DNA of 13,614 bases. It comes from Pseudomonadota bacterium (GTDB lineage: Bacteria; Pseudomonadota; Gammaproteobacteria; Pseudomonadales; Azotimanducaceae). Made by a program: the position numbers and the translations under genes. The stretch lies in assembly GCA_027622495.1 (NCBI GenBank), contig JAQBYL010000055.1, positions 1 through 13,614 on the forward strand. Reading direction: 5' to 3'. Below, one piece after another: positions 6,383 to 12,261 of the stretch (position 1 is the first letter of the stretch; every line of letters starts with the position of its first letter). Under the pieces are notes generated by a model. The model did no database searches. It worked only from the letters and a program-made list of their open reading frames with translations, and was not told where the DNA came from.

Positions 6383-6822
6383 GTAACGCATATCTGAATC
6401 CAGGTTTACCTCAGCCGGTTCCGTCCCCAGACGGTCTCGACAAACCGTTCTGGGAAGGTCTGCGCAATGAGCAGATATTTCTCCAGCGCTGTAGTTCCTG
6501 TCACGGCTGGCAGTGGGGGCCTGAGTTTGTCTGTCATCACTGTCTGAGCATGAAGCTTACTTTTGAACAGGTGGCCGGGGAGGGAATCATCTACAGCTAT
6601 GAAAGAGTCTGGCACCCGGTGCATCCTGCCCTGAAAGAGCAGGGTCCCTACATCGTCGTCCTGGTCAGTCTGCCACAGGCCGGGGACGTGCGGCTGGTCG
6701 GTAACCTGCTCGGTGATCCCGAACAGAAAGTCCCGATTGGTGCGGGTGTGCGCGCGGTGTTCGAACATCATCCGGATGCCAAACCGGCGGCCTTCACACT
6801 GCTGCAGTGGCAGTTGACCTGA
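6379..6822 (+). CDS. DUF35 zinc-ribbon/OB-fold acyl-CoA-binding partner protein
   Basis: A 147-residue protein starting with GTG inside the stop of the thiolase-fold gene (GTGA), so translation is probably coupled. An N-terminal helix region (PFWEGLRNEQIFLQRC) leads into a rubredoxin-like zinc ribbon with Cys38, Cys41, Cys52 and Cys55 (C-x2-C-x10-C-x2-C). The DUF35 OB fold follows, from about residue 62 to the end: GEGIIYSYERVWHPVHPALK, then GPYIVVLVSLPQAGDVRLVG and a G-x-x-V-x-A-V-F strand. DUF35 proteins pair with thiolase-fold enzymes and help bind CoA; in ChsH2 the domain activates the Ltp2 aldolase. The adjacent overlapping gene supports such a complex here. Assignment to the family is strong. 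The exact partner chemistry is inferred. Confidence 0.9.
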   Translation: MSNAYLNPGLPQPVPSPDGLDKPFWEGLRNEQIFLQRCSSCHGWQWGPEFVCHHCLSMKLTFEQVAGEGIIYSYERVWHPVHPALKEQGPYIVVLVSLPQAGDVRLVGNLLGDPEQKVPIGAGVRAVFEHHPDAKPAAFTLLQWQLT

Positions 6823-6831
6823 GGAACGTCC

Positions 6832-7845
6832 ATGTCTAAACCCAGGATCGCAATCAACGGCTTTGGCCGCATCGGCCGCACGATTACCCGCATCGCTAAA
6901 CTGCGTGGGCATTACGATGTGATTGCGGTCAATGATCTGGCCGGTGCCGAAGATCTGGCTTATGCATTCAAGTACGACAGCATCCATGGTGTCTACCCCG
7001 GTGAAGTTTTGTGTGATGGCACTACCATCTCGATCGATGGCGACCGGTTTGAAGTGCTCAACGAACCGGACCCGGCGAAACTGCCGTGGCGTGAGCTTGG
7101 CGTGGACTATGTTATTGAGAGCAGCGGTCGGTTCCGCAAACTTGCCGAACTTCAGATGCATCTGGATGCGGGCGCACGAAGGGTTCTGATCACCGTTCCA
7201 ACCAAGGATCCACTGGAAGCAACGCTCGTGATGGGTGTAAACGATCACGTGGTTCGAGCGGATTCGCTGATCATCTCCAATGCCAGTTGCACCACCAACT
7301 GTGCAGCCCCGGTAGTCAAAGTGCTGCATGAGTCATTCGGCATACGCCGGGGTCTTCTGACCACCATTCATGCCTACACCTCCGACCAACGCCTGATCGA
7401 TGCCCCGCACAAAGACCTGCGCCGCTCCAGAAGTGCTGCAACCAACATCGTGCCGACGTCAACCGGTGCAGCCAAAGCGATCGGTCAGGTTCTGCCGGAA
7501 CTCGCCGGTAAACTGGATGGCATGGCCATGCGGGTGCCGGTGCCGGATGGTTCGCTCATCGATCTGACCGTCGAGATGAACGTCGATGTAAGCAAAGAGA
7601 GCATCAACGCTGCCATGCGTGCAGCGGCCGAAGGACCGTTGAAAGGCATTCTGTCTTACTGTACCGACCCGATCGTTTCAGGCGATGTGATCGGCAACAG
7701 CCACTCGAGCATTTTCGATGCGGACCTCACACAGGTTATTGAGTCGCGGATGGCCAAGGTCATCAGCTGGTATGACAACGAGTGGGGCTACAGCACGCGG
7801 ATGGAAGAACTGATCGACCGGGTCGCACAGATGGATCGGCTGTAA
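6832..7845 (+). CDS. gap: Type I glyceraldehyde-3-phosphate dehydrogenase
   Basis: A 337-residue protein, normal GAPDH length, from the ATG at 6832 with GAGGAAC just upstream. The N-terminal NAD fold has INGFGRIGR (8-16) and AVNDLAG (32-38); Asp35 at the end of the second strand favours NAD over NADP. The catalytic motif SNASCTTNCAAP (149-160) holds the nucleophile Cys153, with His180 in LTTIHAYTSDQ. The phosphate-site motifs TSTGAAKAIG and MRVPVPDGSLIDLT, and the C-terminal SWYDNEWGYSTRM, are all intact. The S-loop reads D-A-P-H-K-D-L-R-R-S-R, closer to the Gram-positive, cyanobacterial or GapB-like branch than to the D-G-P-S-x-K-D-W-R-G-G-R of typical gammaproteobacterial GapA. It oxidises glyceraldehyde-3-phosphate to 1,3-bisphosphoglycerate in glycolysis, or runs in reverse in gluconeogenesis. 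It sits only 9 bases after the DUF35 gene, an unusual place, and may be a second, gluconeogenic copy. Confidence 0.95.
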   Translation: MSKPRIAINGFGRIGRTITRIAKLRGHYDVIAVNDLAGAEDLAYAFKYDSIHGVYPGEVLCDGTTISIDGDRFEVLNEPDPAKLPWRELGVDYVIESSGRFRKLAELQMHLDAGARRVLITVPTKDPLEATLVMGVNDHVVRADSLIISNASCTTNCAAPVVKVLHESFGIRRGLLTTIHAYTSDQRLIDAPHKDLRRSRSAATNIVPTSTGAAKAIGQVLPELAGKLDGMAMRVPVPDGSLIDLTVEMNVDVSKESINAAMRAAAEGPLKGILSYCTDPIVSGDVIGNSHSSIFDADLTQVIESRMAKVISWYDNEWGYSTRMEELIDRVAQMDRL

Positions 7846-7856
7846 CTTTAGTTCAA

Positions 7857-7862
7857 AAGGAG
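7857..7862 (+). promoter_or_regulatory. Shine-Dalgarno site fixing the start of the serine hydrolase
   Basis: AAGGAG lies 6 bases before the GTG at 7869. It is the strongest ribosome site near this gene. The reading frame is also open upstream to 7782, inside the GAPDH gene, but no good site is seen there, so GTG 7869 is the preferred start. Confidence 0.8.
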
Positions 7863-7868
7863 ATCTAC

Positions 7869-9008
7869 GTGACCGATGTTCATGGTTATTGCGGCGACGC
7901 CTTTGCCCCGGTACAGGCTGAGTTTGAAAAGAATTTCAGCGATCGGGGCGATGTGGGGGCCAGTGTTGCGGTCAGCTACTGCGGTGAGTACGTGGTTGAT
8001 CTGTGGGGCGGTCATCTCGATCTGGAAAAAACCCAGCCCTGGGAAAAAGATACGATCGTCAACGTCTATTCCTCCACAAAAACCATGGCCGCGTTGACTG
8101 CTTTGTTGCTCGCGGATCGGGGTGAGCTTGATCTGTATGCGCCGGTTTCCCGTTACTGGCCTGAGTTTGCCTCCAATGGCAAAGAAAAGGTCGAGGTCCG
8201 CCACTTCATGAGCCATTCTGCCGGGCTTTCCGGCATGGATGAACCCATGCGCGGCGACGATGTTTACGATTGGGATCGCATGGTCGGTGCGCTGGCGAGA
8301 CAGGCTCCCTGGTGGGAGCCGGGAACCGCCAGCGGTTATCACGCCCTGACACAGGGTCACCTGATCGGTGAAGTTGTCCGGCGCATAACCGGTCAGAGCA
8401 TCGGTACATTCTTCAGCAACGAGATCGCCGGTCCGCTTGGCGCAGATTTTTATATCGGCACGCCAGAGTCGGTTTTTGACCGGATAGGCGATCTGATCCC
8501 ACCCTCGACCGGACCAAAGGCTGCCGGTGGTGAAGAAGGCAGCATTGCCGCGCGCACCTTTGCCAACCCCGCGGTAGACGCCAGGGCATCACGCACAAGC
8601 GGTTGGCGCAAGGCTGAAATACCCGCTGCCAATGGCCACGGCAATGCCCGCTCGATCGTTCGTGTGCAGAGTATTGTGGCAAACGGTGGCAATGCGTTTG
8701 GGGTCAACCTGATGAGCGAAGCAGGCTGTCGGGCGATCTTTGATGAGCAGAGCTTTGGCGAGGACCTGGTCCTTGGCGTGCCGCTGCGTTTCGGCATGGG
8801 CTACGGCTTGACCAGCGATCTGATGCCCATGGGACCCAACCCGAATATTGCCTATTGGGGCGGCTGGGGCGGCTCTACCGTGGTGGTGGATATGGATGCA
8901 AAGCTCTGTGTCAGCTACGTGATGAACAAGATGGAGGCGGATCTGCCCGGGGATCAGCGCGGTTTCAAACTGCTGCAGGCTGCTTATCAGGCAATAACTA
9001 ACCTCTGA
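7869..9008 (+). CDS. Serine beta-lactamase-like hydrolase/esterase (class C, family VIII type)
   Basis: A 379-residue protein from the GTG at 7869. The active-site motif S-x-x-K is SSTK at 68-71 (nucleophile Ser68, base Lys71), within VNVYSSTKTMAALTALLLAD. The Y-x-x motif is GYHALTQGHLIGEV (156-169) with Tyr157, and the late segment YWGGWGGSTVVVD (329-341) supplies the third motif, W-G-G rather than the K-T-G of true beta-lactamases. This set is typical of family VIII esterases and EstB-like proteins that hydrolyse esters or lactones rather than antibiotics. HFMSHSAGLSG (112-122) is the usual connecting motif. There is no signal peptide, so the enzyme is probably cytoplasmic, and antibiotic resistance is not implied. 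It ends the GAPDH unit, 23 bases after gap, and overlaps the convergent hydrolase by 11 bases. Substrate unknown. Confidence 0.88.
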   Translation: MTDVHGYCGDAFAPVQAEFEKNFSDRGDVGASVAVSYCGEYVVDLWGGHLDLEKTQPWEKDTIVNVYSSTKTMAALTALLLADRGELDLYAPVSRYWPEFASNGKEKVEVRHFMSHSAGLSGMDEPMRGDDVYDWDRMVGALARQAPWWEPGTASGYHALTQGHLIGEVVRRITGQSIGTFFSNEIAGPLGADFYIGTPESVFDRIGDLIPPSTGPKAAGGEEGSIAARTFANPAVDARASRTSGWRKAEIPAANGHGNARSIVRVQSIVANGGNAFGVNLMSEAGCRAIFDEQSFGEDLVLGVPLRFGMGYGLTSDLMPMGPNPNIAYWGGWGGSTVVVDMDAKLCVSYVMNKMEADLPGDQRGFKLLQAAYQAITNL

Positions 9009-9831
9009 TCAGGTGAGCGCGAAGTGCTTCGCGCCACACCTCCGGGTTTTCGTACTGAGGGCTGTGACCCGCTTTCGGGATCACCACCAGGTTAGCGTTT
9101 TCGATTGCCCCGGCCATTTCTCGACTCGGCCCCACAAACGGTGCGTCGTGTTCGCCGACCAGAATGGTGGTTGGGCAATTGATTGCGGATAGCCGATCGG
9201 CCACTGATACCTGCTCGGCCAGTTGCCGACCGAGATCCACAAACGCCTGCGGATCCATCTGCGTCAGCTTGACCTGGATCCTGCGCCAGTGCTCGTCCTC
9301 ACCCAGAAAATCAATACCGCGCTGGGCAGGTCTGCTGGCAGGCTGGGAGCGCATCATTTTGACGAGTGCCTGACAGCCATCGGCCATAACCAGTGAATTG
9401 AGTCTGTCGCGTATGGCTGGCGCCATGAGGTCGATCCCACTGGGTGCGGTATCCATGAGAATCAGCGAGCGAAAGCGTTCGGGATGAGCAAGGACTGCGC
9501 GCAGCGCTACCATGCCACCCATGGAATGACCGAGCAGATCGACCTGATCCAGATCCTGGCGGTTCATCCACCCAATCAGATCAGTGACCAGTTGATTGAG
9601 GTTGTAGGGCAGGGCGTTGGTGGTTTCTCCATGCCCGCGCTGGTCATAGGCAAAGGTCTGGCGCAGATCATCAAACCATTCCAGCTGGTCGTGAAAATCC
9701 AGTTTGGAACCGGTAAAACCGTGCAACAGAATCAGCGCTGGCTTTTTACCGCCGCGCTTGTCTGCCGGATCGTGACTGCGGTGATGGGCCATCTGCAGGT
9801 TGCCAACCGCACCGAAATGACTGGCGTGCAT
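8998..9831 (-). CDS. Alpha/beta-fold hydrolase
   Basis: A 277-residue protein from the ATG at 9831. A TTG one codon earlier (9834) is also possible, but the ATG overlaps the dehydrogenase stop as TGATG, a common coupled arrangement. Motifs in this numbering are LILLHGFTGSKLDFHDQL for the oxyanion hole (HGF at 37-39), YDQRGHGET (62-70), LLGHSMGG with nucleophile Ser103, VGEHD with Asp229 and KAGHSPQYENP with His256. The triad is therefore complete and the length normal. The family includes esterases, lactonases and C-C bond hydrolases such as MhpC-like and menaquinone SHCHC synthases; the sequence alone does not choose. The first ~28 residues are polar and not a signal peptide. It is co-translated after the zinc alcohol dehydrogenase, so it may act on the same substrate. 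It overlaps the convergent serine hydrolase by 11 bases. Confidence 0.9.
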   Translation of the reverse strand: MHASHFGAVGNLQMAHHRSHDPADKRGGKKPALILLHGFTGSKLDFHDQLEWFDDLRQTFAYDQRGHGETTNALPYNLNQLVTDLIGWMNRQDLDQVDLLGHSMGGMVALRAVLAHPERFRSLILMDTAPSGIDLMAPAIRDRLNSLVMADGCQALVKMMRSQPASRPAQRGIDFLGEDEHWRRIQVKLTQMDPQAFVDLGRQLAEQVSVADRLSAINCPTTILVGEHDAPFVGPSREMAGAIENANLVVIPKAGHSPQYENPEVWREALRAHLIRG

Positions 9832-10925
9832 CAATCGAATTCCAGGATGGCCCGACCGCTGATGCGACCCTCCTGCAAGGCGGTGGTCGCCTCGTTGATG
9901 TCTTCAATCCGATAGCGCTGGGTGACCATGGCATGCAGGTCCAGGTGGCCTTCTTCCTGCCAGTCGAGAAAACGCGGAAAGTCCCGGTCCGGTGCACAGG
10001 AGCCACCGATGCTGCCGATAAAGTGCTTTTCGTTGATCAGCACGTCGATGGCATTGAGCTCGACCGGGGTGCTTGGAACACCCACAAGCACGGCGGTACC
10101 ACCGTCGGATGCACCGAAGCGCCCGGCGCGAGCGGCCGGCACGATCTGTTCCATGGTCTTGCGTATGCCGATGCAGTCGAAGGTGAAATCGGCACCGCTC
10201 ACCGGGGTGCGCATGATGGTGAATTCACCCGGTCGCGGAGTGAGGGCGTGGATGGCTGCCACCGGGTCCTGATTGGATGCGTTGATGCAGTGGGTGGCCC
10301 CGAAGCGTTTGGCGAACTCGAGCTTCGCGTCATCCAGATCCACCGCAATAATCGGGTTTGCGCCGGCTACCTTGGCGGCAACAACCGCAGAAAGGCCGAC
10401 GCCTCCAACGCCGAAGATGGCCACGCTGTTGCCGGCCTGAACCTTGGCGGTATTGATCACTGCGCCGGCACCGGTCATGACCGCACAACCGATGATCGCG
10501 GTGACGTCCCTGTCGATACCGGGGTCCACTTTGACCACATATTGCTGGTCGGCGATGGTGTGGTCGGCCCAGGTGAATACGTTTTCGGACTGGGCTTCGC
10601 CGTCAGAGACGGTCAGAGTGGCGCGAACCGGTACCGCGGTGGCGGCAAGGGTGTTTCTGGGTACCCAGGTCACCATGACCATGTCGCCTTCGACAACGTG
10701 GCTCACATCAGCACCGGTCTTTAACACCACCCCTGTGGATTCATGGCCCAGCACAATCGGGTTCTGCCGCGGTCGGTGCATCTGGTGCAACTGCGAATGG
10801 CAGATCCCGGATGCGAACTGTTTGACCACCACCTGTGTGGGACCGGGATCGGGGAGGGTTAATTCCTCAATGCGCAGAATCGAAGTCGCTTGTGGCAGTA
10901 CCACTACGCGTGCTGGTGTTCCCAT
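9831..10925 (-). CDS. Zinc-dependent MDR alcohol dehydrogenase lacking the structural-zinc lobe
   Basis: A 364-residue medium-chain dehydrogenase. The frame is open 184 codons further upstream, but the start is set at ATG 10925 by a GAGAGG ribosome site and by the N-terminal MGTPARVVVLPQATSILRIE; the extension runs antisense through the next gene. Catalytic zinc ligands are Cys42 (GICHSQLHQ), His61-Glu62 (LGHESTG) and Cys147 (IIGCAVMTGAG). The nucleotide site is IFGVGGVGLSA (170-180), with Asp196 (IAVDLDD) favouring NAD. The four-Cys structural-zinc loop found after residue 85 in classical alcohol dehydrogenases is absent; in its place is W-V-P-R-N-T-L-A-A-T and a polar insert up to ENVFTWADHT. 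It should oxidise an alcohol or reduce an aldehyde. The downstream hydrolase is coupled by TGATG. Family very sure; substrate unknown. Confidence 0.9.
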   Translation of the reverse strand: MGTPARVVVLPQATSILRIEELTLPDPGPTQVVVKQFASGICHSQLHQMHRPRQNPIVLGHESTGVVLKTGADVSHVVEGDMVMVTWVPRNTLAATAVPVRATLTVSDGEAQSENVFTWADHTIADQQYVVKVDPGIDRDVTAIIGCAVMTGAGAVINTAKVQAGNSVAIFGVGGVGLSAVVAAKVAGANPIIAVDLDDAKLEFAKRFGATHCINASNQDPVAAIHALTPRPGEFTIMRTPVSGADFTFDCIGIRKTMEQIVPAARAGRFGASDGGTAVLVGVPSTPVELNAIDVLINEKHFIGSIGGSCAPDRDFPRFLDWQEEGHLDLHAMVTQRYRIEDINEATTALQEGRISGRAILEFD

Positions 10926-10955
10926 TTTGTTGCCCTCTCCCGGGTTTGTATCGGT

Positions 10956-10983
10956 ACGATATTGACCCGAAGACGATACTGAC
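10956..10983. promoter_or_regulatory. Direct repeat in the divergent alcohol dehydrogenase/11007 promoter gap
   Basis: ACGATATTGAC (10956-10966) and ACGATACTGAC (10973-10983) match at 10 of 11 bases and start 17 bases apart. They lie in the 81-base gap between divergent starts, with a TACAAT (10994-10999) close to the plus-strand start. TATCG-GTA-CGATA (10949-10961) also forms a short inverted repeat overlapping the first copy. This could be a regulator binding site shared by both genes. Chance is possible for such short elements. Confidence 0.35.
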
Positions 10984-11006
10984 GCAATGCGGTTACAATC
11001 GCTGCC

Positions 11007-11603
11007 ATGGAAGAACAATTCCGACTGCTGTTTAAAGGCGAAGTGGTTGAGGGCCAGCACAAAGCAGTGGTCAAAAAACGCCTGGCGCAGATTCTCAAAC
11101 TCGATGATGCGGGTCTTGAGCGGCTCTTTTCCGGCGCCACCATCACCGTTAAGAAACAGGTAGACAGGGCCACGGCTGCGCGCTATCAGCAGGCGTTCAA
11201 ACAATCCGGCGCACAGCTGCTGGTTGTCAGAGTTGCTCTCGATGAGGGGGTTAAGGCTACCCCCGAACCGGATCGACCGGAACTCACCGTGTTGCCGCAT
11301 GGCAGCGATGTTCTGCGGCCTGACGAGCGAGCCAACACACCTGATGTAGACATCGACGTAAGCCACCTTGAAGTCGTTGACGGTCCTCTGAGTGATCCAA
11401 GTCAAAGCAGTGTGCATGCCCCGGATGTGTCGCACATCACACTGGCGGAGGTCGGTGTGCGTCTCGGTGATCCGCAAAACATCATGGAAATTGAGATTGC
11501 CACCGACTTTGTGCTGGCTGAACCCGGCGCCGATATGTCCACGTCCCCTCGGGCCGCAGCCCCGCCACCGCCCGACACCTCACATCTGAAGCTCGACGAT
11601 TAG
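11007..11603 (+). CDS. Uncharacterised protein: conserved N-terminal domain plus repeated D-x-S-H motifs
   Basis: A 198-residue protein from the ATG at 11007; the ribosome site is poor. Residues 5-75 form a compact domain with FRLLFKGEVVEGQHKAVVKK, LKLDDAGLERLFSGATITVK and a D-R-A-T-A-x-R-Y-Q-Q-A-F-K-Q-S-G-A helix. I have seen this pattern at the start of many proteobacterial proteins of unknown role, often ahead of membrane or zinc-ribbon domains, but cannot name it. The rest is acidic, proline-rich and probably disordered. It carries short repeats: DVSHLEVVDG (117-126), PDVSHITLAEVG (139-150) and PDTSHLKLDD (189-198), and a degenerate relative, LTVLPHGSDVLRP (93-105). No membrane segment or signal peptide is seen, so it is probably cytoplasmic. 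It may be transcribed with the glutathione S-transferase 40 bases downstream. Function unknown; I infer a binding or adaptor role only from the repeated motif. Confidence 0.7.
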   Translation: MEEQFRLLFKGEVVEGQHKAVVKKRLAQILKLDDAGLERLFSGATITVKKQVDRATAARYQQAFKQSGAQLLVVRVALDEGVKATPEPDRPELTVLPHGSDVLRPDERANTPDVDIDVSHLEVVDGPLSDPSQSSVHAPDVSHITLAEVGVRLGDPQNIMEIEIATDFVLAEPGADMSTSPRAAAPPPPDTSHLKLDD

Positions 11604-11643
11604 ACATCGAATAAAACTGAATCTGAAATAAGGAAGGGAGCCC

Positions 11644-12255
11644 ATGCAACTGTTCGAAACCAAAGGCACACCGAATGCGCGGCGAGTGCATATTTTCATG
11701 GCCGAAAAAGGTATCGATCTGCCCAGAGTGCAGGTCAACCTGCGCGCTGGAGAAAACATCGCTGAACCGTTCAAGAGCAAAAACCCCATCGGTCGCATCC
11801 CGGTGCTGGAACTCGATGACGGCACCTGCCTGTCTGAATCGGTTGCGATCTGTCGTTATCTGGAAGGGCTGCATCCGCAACCGCCCCTGTTCGGGACCAC
11901 AGCGCAATCAGCTGCAGTGATCGAAATGTGGAATCGACGGGCAGAAATCAATTTTCTGATGAGCGTGGCGATGGCCTTTCGCAACATCTCGGGGTTTTTC
12001 AAAGATCGCGAAAAAATCAGCAAGGAGTGGGGGGAGATCAGTCAGGAAGTGGCTGCTGATGTGCTGCCCGTGTTCGACGCTCAGTTGGGCAAAACCGAAT
12101 ACCTGGCAGGCGCTGAACTGAGTATTGCCGACATCACTCTGGCGGTGGCCTACGACTTCGCCAATGCGGTGAAGGTGCAGATCCCCAATGATCTGCCCAA
12201 CATCAATCGCTGGCACAAAATGCTCAGCGAGCGGCCGAGCTTCAGCGCCGCCTGA
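11644..12255 (+). CDS. Glutathione S-transferase family protein
   Basis: A 203-residue protein from the ATG at 11644, behind AAGGAAGGGAG. The N-terminal thioredoxin-like domain has MQLFETKGTPNARRVHIFMA (1-20), NPIGRIPVLELDDG (47-60) with the conserved cis-Pro53, and CLSESVAICRYLE (62-74), in which Glu65-Ser66 would bind the glutathione gamma-glutamyl group. The C-terminal helical domain ends with LAGAELSIADITLAVAYDFA, the usual N-capping S-x-A-D motif of GSTs. No Ser, Tyr or Cys sits clearly at the usual catalytic position in the first loop (G-T-P-N-A-R-R), so the catalytic residue is uncertain. GSTs conjugate, reduce or isomerise electrophiles, including in aromatic and xenobiotic breakdown. 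It ends 6 bases from the convergent mevalonate kinase fusion with no clear terminator between. Family certain; substrate open. Confidence 0.9.
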   Translation: MQLFETKGTPNARRVHIFMAEKGIDLPRVQVNLRAGENIAEPFKSKNPIGRIPVLELDDGTCLSESVAICRYLEGLHPQPPLFGTTAQSAAVIEMWNRRAEINFLMSVAMAFRNISGFFKDREKISKEWGEISQEVAADVLPVFDAQLGKTEYLAGAELSIADITLAVAYDFANAVKVQIPNDLPNINRWHKMLSERPSFSAA

Positions 12256-12261
12256 ACCTGA

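Noticed and set aside
6406..7329. A 307-codon open frame on the minus strand
   Set aside because: It runs antisense through the DUF35 and GAPDH genes, both well supported by motifs. Its translation has no recognisable domain and it has no ribosome site.
7782..7868. Upstream start for the serine hydrolase inside the GAPDH gene
   Set aside because: The AAGGAG site 6 bases before GTG 7869 and the normal length of the shorter protein favour the later start.
7869..9008. Antibiotic-resistance beta-lactamase
   Set aside because: The third motif is W-G-G rather than K-T-G and there is no signal peptide, which fits family VIII esterases better than a periplasmic beta-lactamase.
9933..10724. A 263-codon open frame on the plus strand
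   Set aside because: It is antisense to the zinc alcohol dehydrogenase, whose motifs are clear. The His/Gly/Asp-rich translation is typical of a shadow of a GC-rich gene.
10926..11477. A 184-codon N-terminal extension of the alcohol dehydrogenase frame
   Set aside because: The ATG at 10925 has a strong ribosome site and the normal family start. The extension is antisense to the 11007 gene and has no domain.
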